Below, one piece after another: positions 18,796 through 26,411 of a DNA stretch of 64,000 nt. Origin of the DNA: Gemmatimonadota bacterium (GTDB taxonomy: Bacteria > Gemmatimonadota > Gemmatimonadetes > Gemmatimonadales > Gemmatimonadaceae). A program made the translations under genes and the position numbers. Location of the stretch: positions 496,001-560,000 of the forward strand of contig JADJNZ010000001.1 in assembly GCA_016714015.1 (NCBI GenBank), given 5' to 3'. The notes beneath the pieces were generated by a model. The model saw only the letters and a list, made by a program, of their open reading frames with translations, was not told where the DNA came from and ran no database searches. Within the stretch, counting starts at the first letter, position 1; each line of letters starts with the position of its first letter.

Positions 18796-20363
18796 CCCCG
18801 TCCAGTCCCTCCCCCGCGAAGCCGGTCAGTGCCGACCTGGCACCGTTCGTCAACGACAAGCGCTTCTTCGGCCACCCCCTCGGACTCTCGACGCTCTTCG
18901 CGACCGAGATGTGGGAGCGATTCTCGTTCTACGGCCTGCGGCCGCTGCTCATCCTGTTCATGTCGGCCGCGCTGGCCGAGGGCGGCTTCGGCTTCGACCG
19001 CACCGATGCGGCGACGATCGTCGGCATCTACGCGGCCTCGGTCTACCTCGCCTCGCTCCCCGGCGGCTGGATCGCCGATCGCCTCCTCGGTCTCAGGCGC
19101 GCCATCCTCCTCGGCGCGATGCTCATCACCAGCGGCCACCTCTCCATCGGCCTCTCGGGCGTCGCCGGCGCCGGCGCCGGGAAGATCTTCTTCTTCCTCG
19201 GCCTCATCCTGATCGTCCTCGGCACCGGCCTCCTCAAGCCGAACATCTCGGCGATCGTGGGGGACCTGTATCCCGAGGGGGGCGCCCGACGCGACGCCGG
19301 CTTCTCGATCTTCTACATGGGCATCAACACCGGCGCGTTCGTCGGGCAGCTCGTCACCGGCTGGCTCGGCGAGCGCGTGAGCTGGCACTACGGCTTCGGC
19401 GCCGCCGGCGTGGGCATGCTCGCGGGCCTGCTCTGGTTCTGGCTCCGCCAGCAGGCGACGCTCGGCCCCATCGGCAAGGATATCGTGCGCGACCCCGATC
19501 CCGCGGTGCAGGCGCGACGCGAGTCCACCGTGCGGAACTGGGCGCTCGGCGGGCTCGCGACGCTCGGCGCCGTCTTCGCCGCGGCAGCGGCCGGGCTCGT
19601 CACGCTCTCGCCGCAGGCGATCGGCCAGTCGATGACCGTCGTGCTCGTCGGGGTGGCCGTCGCCTACTTCAGTTACATCTTCATCTTCGGCGGCCTCGAT
19701 GGCGACGAGAAGAAGCGCGTCGCGGTCATCTTCGTGCTGTTCGTCTTCGCCGCGATCTTCTGGGCCGCCTTCGAGCAGGCCCCCACCTCGCTCAACCTCT
19801 TCGCCAACGACTTCACCGATCGCTCGCTGTTCGGGTGGGAGGTCCCGGCGACCTGGTTCCAGTCGATCAACTCGGCGTTCATCATCCTCTTCGCGCCGGT
19901 CTTCGCCGCCGTCTGGGTGTGGATGGCGAAGTCGGGGATCGAGCTGTCGAGCCCCGCGAAGTTCACGCTCGGGCTCGCCGTGACCACCGTCGGCTTCGCG
20001 ATCATGATCAGCGCGGCGAACGCGGTCGTCGCCAGTGGCGGCACGGTGAAGGTCTCGCCCTGGTTCCTCATCGTCTCCTACCTGCTGCAGACCTTCGGCG
20101 AGCTCTGCATTAGTCCGGTCGGCCTCTCGTCGATGACGAAGCTCGCGCCGCGCGCCTACGTCGGGCAGATGATGGGCATCTGGTTCCTCGCGACGTCGGT
20201 CGGGAACCTCGTCGCCGGGCTCGTCGGGGGGCACGTCGACCCCACCAAGCTGGAGCAGACGCCGCTCGTCTTCACCGGCACGACGATCGCGCTGCTCGCC
20301 TCGACGCTCATCCTCGCGGCGATGATCGTCCCCATCCGCCGGATGATGGCCAACGTGCGCTAG
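18792..20363 (+). CDS. POT-family proton-dependent peptide transporter
   Basis: A 523-residue MFS protein of the POT/PTR2 family. It has the family motif in TEMWERFSFYGLRPLL (ExxERFxxYG, helix 1), about 12-14 hydrophobic helices, and the FYMGINTGAFVG segment of helix 5. It should import di- or tripeptides with protons through the inner membrane. The start overlaps the ABC ATPase stop (ATGA at 18792-18795), so a proton symporter and an ATP-driven importer are produced from one transcript. A terminator hairpin begins 25 nt after its stop. Confidence 0.94.
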   Translation: MTPSSPSPAKPVSADLAPFVNDKRFFGHPLGLSTLFATEMWERFSFYGLRPLLILFMSAALAEGGFGFDRTDAATIVGIYAASVYLASLPGGWIADRLLGLRRAILLGAMLITSGHLSIGLSGVAGAGAGKIFFFLGLILIVLGTGLLKPNISAIVGDLYPEGGARRDAGFSIFYMGINTGAFVGQLVTGWLGERVSWHYGFGAAGVGMLAGLLWFWLRQQATLGPIGKDIVRDPDPAVQARRESTVRNWALGGLATLGAVFAAAAAGLVTLSPQAIGQSMTVVLVGVAVAYFSYIFIFGGLDGDEKKRVAVIFVLFVFAAIFWAAFEQAPTSLNLFANDFTDRSLFGWEVPATWFQSINSAFIILFAPVFAAVWVWMAKSGIELSSPAKFTLGLAVTTVGFAIMISAANAVVASGGTVKVSPWFLIVSYLLQTFGELCISPVGLSSMTKLAPRAYVGQMMGIWFLATSVGNLVAGLVGGHVDPTKLEQTPLVFTGTTIALLASTLILAAMIVPIRRMMANVR

Positions 20364-20388
20364 CGCTCGGCGCGGGACGGCGGGACGG

Positions 20389-20418
20389 GATGGGGCGCGA
20401 GTCTACTCGCGCCCCATC
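20389..20418 (+). terminator. terminator of the peptide-transport operon, overlapping a convergent gene
   Basis: GATGGGGCGCGAGT (20389-20402) pairs perfectly with ACTCGCGCCCCATC (20405-20418), followed by TTCTTCTT. The right arm lies inside the last codons of the convergent minus-strand gene, so one DNA segment both encodes a C-terminus and ends transcription from the other side. Confidence 0.7.
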
Positions 20419-20990
20419 TTCTTCTTGAGGGCCTCGAGCGCCGCGTCCGCACCGGCCTCGCGATCGGCCCGCTGCCGCGCACGACCGAGCGCATCGAGCT
20501 CTGAGTTGAGCGGCGCGTCGTTGCGCAGGCCGAGCTCCGCATCGGACACGCCCCCCGCGCCCCCCATCATCCGGTCGTGCGCGCCCGCGGCCATCCCGCC
20601 GCCCACGCCGCGATCGGCCCGCTTGAGCTGCGCGAGCATCTCGTCGTAATCGCGTTCCACCAGGCCGAGCTCGGCCAGTTGCACGTCGAGCTTCCGCTCG
20701 AGCACCCCGAGCCGCTCCTGATGCTGCGCCCCGTACTTCTCGGCGATCGCCGCCGTCTCGGCGTCGTTGATCCCTTCGGCGAGCGTCCGGCGACGGGACG
20801 CCGTCTCGAACTGCTCCCGCTCCACCTCCACGCGACGCTTCGTGAGTTCGACGCCCTCCTTGAGGTCGTCGAGGCCCATCTTCGCCTGGACCAGCGCACG
20901 CTTCATGTCGGCGATGACGGCACGCCGGTCGGCGGGGGCGACGCGACCGCCGAGGAGGTCGCCGATCGTCGCGCGAAGGGATTCGAACAC
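20403..20990 (-). CDS. coiled-coil protein of unknown function
   Basis: The 195-residue protein is almost wholly helical, with a long coiled coil (about 25-135, rich in Glu, Arg, Leu, Ala), a Gly/Met-rich linker (GVGGGMAAGAHDRMMGG) and a short charged tail. The GTG at 20990 is chosen because GGAG lies 10 nt upstream and the helical region starts there. The layout is reminiscent of PspA/IM30 proteins, but it is shorter and I see no diagnostic motif. It follows the gene at 21025 by 34 nt and is probably co-transcribed with it. Confidence 0.75.
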   Translation of the reverse strand: MFESLRATIGDLLGGRVAPADRRAVIADMKRALVQAKMGLDDLKEGVELTKRRVEVEREQFETASRRRTLAEGINDAETAAIAEKYGAQHQERLGVLERKLDVQLAELGLVERDYDEMLAQLKRADRGVGGGMAAGAHDRMMGGAGGVSDAELGLRNDAPLNSELDALGRARQRADREAGADAALEALKKKMGRE

Positions 20991-21024
20991 CTGTGGCGGG
21001 CTCCGGTGCGGGTTCGCCCGGAAA

Positions 21025-21756
21025 CTACTCGGCGTGCCGCCAGCGCGCCTCGTCGCGCACCTGCCGCAGCAGCCGGTCAGGCGAGTGATGGCGCGGGAAG
21101 AGCAGCGCATCGCTGATCCGGTTGAGCGCCAGGCGCAGGACGGGGAAGCGCGCCGACATCGCCGCGAAGAGCAGCGCGAGCCCGTGCTCGTTCGCCAGCC
21201 GGTGGCGCGACGCGAGCTGGAATCCGCGCTGGCCCATCTGCTCGAAGTAGCCCAGCCCCGGCGCGCCGCGCCGGTGCCGCCGATGCTCGATGTGATCCGG
21301 GAACATGCCGCTCATCCAGAGCGCATAGTTGCCGAGGTGGGCCTGCACCAGGAACGCGCGTCGCGGGTCGGGGCCGGCGGCGGCGTCGGCGAGCCCCACG
21401 AGCGTGTCGAACCGCTCGTCGTCCGCGTCGGCGACCTTGTGCGCGCGGTCGCGCAGGCCGAAGTGCAACAGCACCGACGCGGCGTAGTCGGCGAGCACGC
21501 GATCGCGCACTCCGCTGGCGACCAGCGCTTGCCGCACCACGACGTACGCGAGGAGCGGCAGAGAGGCGTGGGCGCCGCGCGGGGTCTCGAGCAACGAGGA
21601 GAGGAGCGCCGGATCGTCGAGCAACGCATCGAGCCCCTGCTCGCGCAGGGCGGTCTCGCCGCGGTCGCGTGCCTCGGCGCCCTGCTGGGCGAGCAGGGCC
21701 AGCGCGAGCGCGGCATCGTCACGGGTCAGGCGGGAGCGGACGTCGGCCAGGATCAT
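21025..21756 (-). CDS. conserved hypothetical protein, helical
   Basis: I do not recognise this 243-residue protein. It is rich in Ala, Leu, Arg and Asp and predicted mostly alpha-helical, with no signal peptide. There is a central YVVVRQALVASGVRDRVLADY segment and a His/Arg-rich stretch (DHIEHRRHRRG, about 165-175). The ATG has GGAGGA 7 nt upstream, and a TAATAA box lies about 30 nt further upstream, overlapping in inverted form the region serving the divergent glycosyltransferase gene. Confidence 0.75.
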   Translation of the reverse strand: MILADVRSRLTRDDAALALALLAQQGAEARDRGETALREQGLDALLDDPALLSSLLETPRGAHASLPLLAYVVVRQALVASGVRDRVLADYAASVLLHFGLRDRAHKVADADDERFDTLVGLADAAAGPDPRRAFLVQAHLGNYALWMSGMFPDHIEHRRHRRGAPGLGYFEQMGQRGFQLASRHRLANEHGLALLFAAMSARFPVLRLALNRISDALLFPRHHSPDRLLRQVRDEARWRHAE

Positions 21757-21817
21757 CGCGGCTTCCTCCAGTCGGTCGTCTCAACGTTATTACGCACGTG
21801 CCTTCCCTTCGTCACCC

Positions 21818-22903
21818 ATGAGTCTCGGCCGGGTTCCGTCACTTCGCGTCCTCCACGTGGATGCGGCGCGCGATTGGCGTGGCGGCGAGCGGCAACTGCT
21901 GCTCCTCGTGCAGGGCCTCCGGGCGCGCGGCGTCGAGCCGCTCGTCGCCGCGCGACCCGCCTCCCCGCTGCTCCAGCGACTGAAGACCGAGGGCATCGCG
22001 ACCGCGGCGCTGAACATGCGGTCCGACCTCGACCTCCTCGCCGTTCGGCGCCTCCGTCGCCTCATCGCGACCTGGCGTCCTGCCGTCGTGCATGCGCACG
22101 ACGGACGGAGCCAGGTCCTGGCGCTCGGCGCCCTCGTCGGACGCCGCGGCCGAATCCCGCTCGTCGTGACGCGCCGGTCGGCCGCGGTCCCGCGCGGACC
22201 CCTGCGATTCGGCCCGCGCGTCGCCCGATTCATCGCGATCTCCGAGGCGGTACGCGAGGCATTGCGTGCCGGTGGCGTTGCCGACGCGCGCATCAGCGTC
22301 GCCTACCCCGGTGTCGCGGCGCGCGCTCCCGAGCGCCCGCGCGATTGGCGGGCGGAGTGCGGCTGGCCGGCGGGGACGGTCGTCGTCGGCATCGTCGGCC
22401 CGTTCGCCGCCGAGGCCGAGCTCGCGCGGCTGGAGTCGCTGCTCGCGGCCTTCCCCACCGAGGTCACCCGCCAGCTCGGGCTCGTCCTGCTCGGCGGCCA
22501 CGCCACCGGGCGCGGAACGGTCGGCGATGTCCGGAGCTTCCGCGCGGGCTTCGTCCACGACGTCCCGCACGCCCTCGCGGGGCTCGACCTCCTCCTGCAT
22601 CCGGGCGGCGCCGAGGGCCTCGGCACCGCGGTCGTCGAGGCGATGGCCCTCGGCGTCCCGAGCATCGCCTTCGCGGCCGGTGGGCTCGCGGAGATCGTCG
22701 CGGATGGGGTCGATGGCGCCCTCGTCGCCCCCGGCGACACGGCCGGCTTCGCCCGCGCCACCGCGCGACTGGTCACCGACGCGGAGGCCCGGCTGCGGCT
22801 CGGCGCCGCCGCCCCCGAGCAGGCGAAGCGCTTCTCCCCCGACCGCATGGTGGGAGCCGTGCTCGACGTCTACCGTGACGTACTGGAGCGTTCCGGGGTC
22901 TGA
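21818..22903 (+). CDS. glycosyltransferase, GT4 family (GT-B fold)
   Basis: A 361-residue GT-B enzyme. The N-terminal domain has the acceptor-side motif DWRGGERQLLLLVQGL, and the C-terminal domain has the sugar-nucleotide motif with HPGGAEGLGTAVVEAMALG (E-x7-E type, about 275-300). It would transfer a sugar to a lipid or glycan on the cytoplasmic face of the membrane; donor and acceptor are not evident. It is followed 50 nt later by a second glycosyltransferase gene, so the two may act in the same surface-glycan pathway. Confidence 0.9.
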   Translation: MSLGRVPSLRVLHVDAARDWRGGERQLLLLVQGLRARGVEPLVAARPASPLLQRLKTEGIATAALNMRSDLDLLAVRRLRRLIATWRPAVVHAHDGRSQVLALGALVGRRGRIPLVVTRRSAAVPRGPLRFGPRVARFIAISEAVREALRAGGVADARISVAYPGVAARAPERPRDWRAECGWPAGTVVVGIVGPFAAEAELARLESLLAAFPTEVTRQLGLVLLGGHATGRGTVGDVRSFRAGFVHDVPHALAGLDLLLHPGGAEGLGTAVVEAMALGVPSIAFAAGGLAEIVADGVDGALVAPGDTAGFARATARLVTDAEARLRLGAAAPEQAKRFSPDRMVGAVLDVYRDVLERSGV

Positions 22904-22941
22904 CGGGATATATCGGTGTGGTCCCTCGTCTCGCCCCCGTC

Positions 22942-22947
22942 TAGCTT
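22942..22947 (+). promoter_or_regulatory. TANNNT box directly before GT2 gene
   Basis: TAGCTT ends 6 nt before GTG 22954 with no Shine-Dalgarno sequence in between. Candidate -10 element for a leaderless transcript that would include the three coupled genes behind it. Confidence 0.5.
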
Positions 22948-22953
22948 TCCTCC

Positions 22954-23721
22954 GTGCTCTATATCTGCATCCCGACCTTTGATGAGGCGCCGACCGTGGG
23001 CGTGCTCCTCTGGCGCATCCGCAAGGTGTTCCAGGAGTACGCGCGCGAGTACGAGATCCTCGTGTACGACGACGCCAGCACCGACGCCACGCGCGACGTG
23101 CTCGAGCCCTACGCCAAGGCGCTCCCCCTCACCGTGATCGGAGGGAAGGAGCGCGTCGGCTACGCGCGAGCCGTCGAGGCCCTACTCCGCGAGGCCTCCC
23201 AGCGCACCAAGTATCCGCGCCGTGACGCGGTGATCCTCCTCCAGGCGGACTTCACCGACCAGCCCGAAGGGATCCCCGAGCTCGTGAAGCGCTTCGAAGG
23301 TGGCGCGGACGTGGTGGTCGCCGAACGCGTGGTGCCCGACGGGGCGCCGGAGACCATCCGCAAGCTGCACAAGCTCGCGGGGTGGTTGCCCAAGGTCTGG
23401 CCCATCCGGAAGGCGGTCACCGTCCCCGGCGTCTCGGACCCGTTCGGCTCGTTCCGCCTGCTCCGCATCACCGTCGTGCGCGACCTGCTCAAGGCGTCCG
23501 GCGACGGACCGGTCACGCGTGCCGAGGCGCCTTGGCAGGCGAACCTGGAGTTCCTGCAGGCGGCGGCCGCGCAGGCGCGGCGGCTGGAGAACGTCTCCTT
23601 GCCGCAGCGCTTCGACGTCCGCGTGCGCGACACGCGACGCGACGCATGGCCGGATGCCTGGGCCCTCCTGCGCGCCGGGTGGGCCGCGCGTGGTCGCGCC
23701 GGGGCCCGCCCCGCGACGTGA
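22954..23721 (+). CDS. glycosyltransferase, GT2 family
   Basis: A 255-residue GT-A enzyme starting at GTG. LYICIPTFDEAPTVGVLL and EILVYDDASTDATRDVL form the nucleotide-binding part, and QADFTDQPEGIPELV supplies a D-x-D-like site. The order and length resemble dolichyl-phosphate-mannose or polyprenyl-phosphate sugar synthases, without the C-terminal membrane helices, so it is probably soluble or peripheral. Its stop overlaps the GTG of the DUF3108 gene (GTGA at 23718-23721), which indicates a shared role or regulation. Confidence 0.88.
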   Translation: MLYICIPTFDEAPTVGVLLWRIRKVFQEYAREYEILVYDDASTDATRDVLEPYAKALPLTVIGGKERVGYARAVEALLREASQRTKYPRRDAVILLQADFTDQPEGIPELVKRFEGGADVVVAERVVPDGAPETIRKLHKLAGWLPKVWPIRKAVTVPGVSDPFGSFRLLRITVVRDLLKASGDGPVTRAEAPWQANLEFLQAAAAQARRLENVSLPQRFDVRVRDTRRDAWPDAWALLRAGWAARGRAGARPAT

Positions 23722-24527
23722 TCCGCTCCGTGGCGCACCTCCTTGCGACCGCCGCGCTGACGGGGGCGCTCGCGCTCCCCGCCGACGCGCAGGTCGCCTC
23801 GAACGGGCGGGCGCCGGCGCCGGTCCCGTTCCAGGCGGGGGAGAACCTCACGTACGACGTGCGCTTCGGTGCCATCAAGGTCGGGACCGGCCGGATGCGC
23901 GTGGTCGGGATCGAGAACATCCGCAGTCGCCCCGCGTGGCACGTGCTCTTCACGCTCTCCGGCGGCACGTTCTTCTACCAGGTGGACGACGTCTACGAGA
24001 GCTGGATGGACGTCATGACGCTCAACTCGCTCCGCTACGTCCAGAACCAGGACCAGGGCCAGCGGGAGCGGAAGCGCACCTTCGAGATCTTCCCCGAGCG
24101 CGCGGTCTACAACGAGGTCTTCAAGAAGAACCGCGAGATGCCCTCGGTCGCGAACCCGCTCGACGACGGGTCGTTCCTGTTCTACATCCGCACCGTCCCG
24201 CTCGAAGTGGGGCGGACGTACGAGTTCAATCGCTATTTCAAGCCCGACCGCAATCCCGTGGTGATCCGCGTGCTCCGCAAGGAACGCGTGCGCGTCCCCG
24301 CCGGGACCTTCGACGCGATCGTCCTGCAGCCGATCATCAAGACTTCGGGCATCTTCTCCGAGGGCGGCCAAGCCGAGATCTGGCTCACCGACGACGACAA
24401 GCGGATGATGATCCAGATGCGTTCGCGCCTCTCGTTCGGGTCGCTCAACCTGTACCTGCGCTCGTACCGCTGGGCGGCCGACTCGACCGCGTCGGGCGAT
24501 CCGGACGACACCGGGAGCCCACGATGA
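23718..24527 (+). CDS. DUF3108-family envelope protein
   Basis: A 269-residue exported protein with signal peptide (VIRSVAHLLATAALTGALAL then PADAQ) and a beta-rich DUF3108 domain opening with FQAGENLTYDVRFGAIKVGTG. DUF3108 proteins are typically periplasmic with an unknown job. The GTG start overlaps the upstream stop codon, which selects it over other candidates, and its own stop overlaps the next start (ATGA at 24524). The coupling to two glycosyltransferases suggests a link to surface polysaccharide or lipid carriers; that is inference. Confidence 0.87.
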   Translation: MIRSVAHLLATAALTGALALPADAQVASNGRAPAPVPFQAGENLTYDVRFGAIKVGTGRMRVVGIENIRSRPAWHVLFTLSGGTFFYQVDDVYESWMDVMTLNSLRYVQNQDQGQRERKRTFEIFPERAVYNEVFKKNREMPSVANPLDDGSFLFYIRTVPLEVGRTYEFNRYFKPDRNPVVIRVLRKERVRVPAGTFDAIVLQPIIKTSGIFSEGGQAEIWLTDDDKRMMIQMRSRLSFGSLNLYLRSYRWAADSTASGDPDDTGSPR

Positions 24528-25495
24528 GCGGCGATCGGCGCCCCCCGCGCGAGATCGACCTCGCCCGCGTTCGGACCGTGCCCATCGCCGTGAGGCCCAA
24601 CAAGGTGCGCGCGGAGGAATTCGCCAAGGCCCCGGGCGAGGACCGCTCGTTCGGCGCGTTCATCACGGCACTTCCCGACGTACTCAAGGCGCAGGACTTC
24701 CGGCGGGTCGTGGACGCAGTCGTCCGCGCCGCGAAGCGCAAGCGCGCGGTCATCGTCATGCTCGGTGGCCATGTCGTGAAGACCGGCATCGGCCCCGTCC
24801 TCGTCGACCTCATGAAGCGCGGTGTCATCACCCACCTCGCGATGAACGGGTCGGCCGCCATCCACGATTACGAGATCGCCCGTTTCGGCGGGACCTCCGA
24901 GGATGTGGCCGCCGGACTGAAGGACGGGTCGTTCGGCATGGCCGAGGAGACGGGGCGCGGACTGAATGAGGCGTTCATCGCCGGCCAGACGCACGGCTGG
25001 GGCATGGGCGAATCGGTCGCGCGCGCACTCGAAGGGACACCCCAGCTCGCGCATCCCGAGCACTCGATCATCCTCGCCGCGCACCGGCATTGGCTGCCGG
25101 TGACCGTACACGCCGCGCTCGGCGCCGAGATCATCCATCAGCACCCGGCCGCCAGCGGCGCCGCGATCGGTGATACCAGCCATCGCGACTTCCGTCGCCT
25201 CGCCGCGAGCTGCGAGGAGCTGCATCAGGGCGGCGTCGTCCTCAACCTCGGCAGCGCGGTGATCATGCCCGAGGTCTTCCTGAAGGCGCTCACCGTCGCG
25301 CGCAACGTGAACGGCGGGAAGCCGACCGACTTCACCACGGCCGATTTCGACATGCAGCGCCACTATCGTCCGAGCGAGAACGTCGTGCGTCGGCCGGTGC
25401 TCGCGGGCGGCGAGGGCTTCCAGATCACGGGGCACCACGAACTCATGATCCCGCTTCTGGGCTGGGCGGTGGCTGATGCGCTCGACCATCGCTGA
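24524..25495 (+). CDS. conserved protein of unknown function, Rossmann-like
   Basis: A 323-residue soluble protein. Highly regular conserved-looking blocks include IVMLGGHVVKTGIGPVLVDL, GVITHLAMNGSAAIHDYEIA, FGMAEETGRGLNEAF and HPAASGAAIGDTSHRDF. Its pattern (Gly-rich loop, parallel strands, His/Asp-rich loops) looks like an enzyme that binds a nucleotide or cofactor. The layout recalls deoxyhypusine-synthase-like folds, but the catalytic Lys region of that family is not evident, so I do not assign that function. It is coupled to the DUF3108 gene by ATGA. Confidence 0.85.
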   Translation: MSGDRRPPREIDLARVRTVPIAVRPNKVRAEEFAKAPGEDRSFGAFITALPDVLKAQDFRRVVDAVVRAAKRKRAVIVMLGGHVVKTGIGPVLVDLMKRGVITHLAMNGSAAIHDYEIARFGGTSEDVAAGLKDGSFGMAEETGRGLNEAFIAGQTHGWGMGESVARALEGTPQLAHPEHSIILAAHRHWLPVTVHAALGAEIIHQHPAASGAAIGDTSHRDFRRLAASCEELHQGGVVLNLGSAVIMPEVFLKALTVARNVNGGKPTDFTTADFDMQRHYRPSENVVRRPVLAGGEGFQITGHHELMIPLLGWAVADALDHR

Positions 25496-25551
25496 CCCGA
25501 TCGGGTGATCGGGGTCACGGCGCGGCGGGCATCGGTGGGCGAGGTTGCGGC

Positions 25552-25836
25552 ATGCGACACGAGCGCGCGCCGATGGATCGACCGGATGCGTGGCCGGGGA
25601 CCCGCGCCGGCACGAGGGCGATCCGTGCGGCTCACGGCCGAGTGATCGTGCCGCTCGTGCTCGTGCTCTCCCTTCTGGCCGCCTGCAGCGGTGAGGCGCC
25701 ATCGGAGGCACGGACGGACGGCGACTGCGTCCCCGTAAGCACGACGACGCCGCGGGTCGACGCGCCGCCCGACACCGCCAGGATCGGGCCTGTTCTTCCC
25801 CGTCCCGTCCCGCCGTGCGTCATCCGGCGCGACTAG
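25552..25836 (+). CDS. small putative lipoprotein, 94 aa
   Basis: A 94-residue frame with GAGG 7 nt before its ATG. A hydrophobic segment (VIVPLVLVLSLLAAC, about 31-45) ends in a lipobox-like LLAAC, after which the chain is short, Pro/Asp/Thr-rich and holds two further Cys. The long N-terminal part before the hydrophobic segment is unusual for a lipoprotein signal, so an internal start is possible. Function unknown; it may not be expressed. Confidence 0.45.
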   Translation: MRHERAPMDRPDAWPGTRAGTRAIRAAHGRVIVPLVLVLSLLAACSGEAPSEARTDGDCVPVSTTTPRVDAPPDTARIGPVLPRPVPPCVIRRD

Positions 25837-25884
25837 GGCGTGCGCCCCCCACCCGAGGCGGACGCGGGGGAAGCCGGTCGAATA

Positions 25885-25932
25885 GAGCACAGAAGGGCGG
25901 GGCCATGATGGCCCCGCCCTTCTGTCGTGCTC
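25885..25932. terminator. long bidirectional terminator hairpin
   Basis: AGAAGGGCGGGGCCAT (25891-25906) pairs perfectly with ATGGCCCCGCCCTTCT (25908-25923). An outer GAGCAC/GTGCTC pair extends the stem to 25885-25932. It lies between two convergent genes. Confidence 0.8.
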
Positions 25933-25952
25933 CAGCCGCTGCGATACGGGTG

Positions 25953-26177
25953 TCAGCTCCCGTTTCCGCCGAACTTGTCGCGGAGGTCCTTCGCCGTCTC
26001 TGGCGCGAACAGCCGCAGCATGAAGTAGACAAGGAGGCCGAGGAAGAAGATCGGGATGGCCTTCCACAGGAGCCAGAAGAAGACCGCGAACACCCCGCCC
26101 AGGATCCCGAAGGCGAGCTTCAGGAGGAAGAGGCCGGCCAGGGCGAGAAGGCCGATCATGAAGATGGTCTGGAGCAT
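25953..26177 (-). CDS. small two-helix membrane protein, 74 aa
   Basis: The protein starts MLQTIFMIGLLALAGLFLLK and contains two long hydrophobic helices (about 2-25 and 28-54), then a short charged cytoplasmic-type tail (APETAKDLRDKFGGNGS). ATG 26177 is chosen because AGGA lies 8 nt upstream; the longer frame to 26294 adds only Arg-rich sequence. A TACGCT box lies about 30 nt further up. It has no recognised domain and is divergent from lipA. Confidence 0.7.
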   Translation of the reverse strand: MLQTIFMIGLLALAGLFLLKLAFGILGGVFAVFFWLLWKAIPIFFLGLLVYFMLRLFAPETAKDLRDKFGGNGS

Positions 26178-26291
26178 GGCGTCGATCCTGTGAAGAGGAG
26201 TTGTGAGAGCGTACGCGCGAGCGCGGCTGCAGGTTTCGGGGCCCCGGCGGGCGCGTCGTCCGGCGCGTCGCGACCACCCCGGGTGGGTGAC

Positions 26292-26362
26292 CATTGCTAA
26301 CTTTCACAACATTGTATTGACGGTTACCGCAACTGGTCATTTCTCGACCCCGTCGGTATCCT
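26292..26362 (+). promoter_or_regulatory. AT-rich promoter region of lipA
   Basis: An AT-rich island in otherwise GC-rich DNA contains TTGACG at 26317-26322 and several TA-rich hexamers; TATCCT at 26357-26362 is a further candidate -10. No pair has ideal spacing, so the exact promoter is unresolved. The lipA leader would be about 45 nt or longer. Confidence 0.4.
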
Positions 26363-26411
26363 CCACATCCGCCACACCCGCTCCCCTCCCCCAACCGGGC
26401 ACGGATCAGAG

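Noticed and set aside
17286..20234. A 982-codon minus-strand frame opposite the ABC ATPase and POT genes
   Set aside because: It crosses two well-supported genes and has only low-complexity composition.
24524..25495. Deoxyhypusine synthase
   Set aside because: General fold resemblance only; the catalytic lysine region of that enzyme is not recognisable and no eIF5A partner is in the window.
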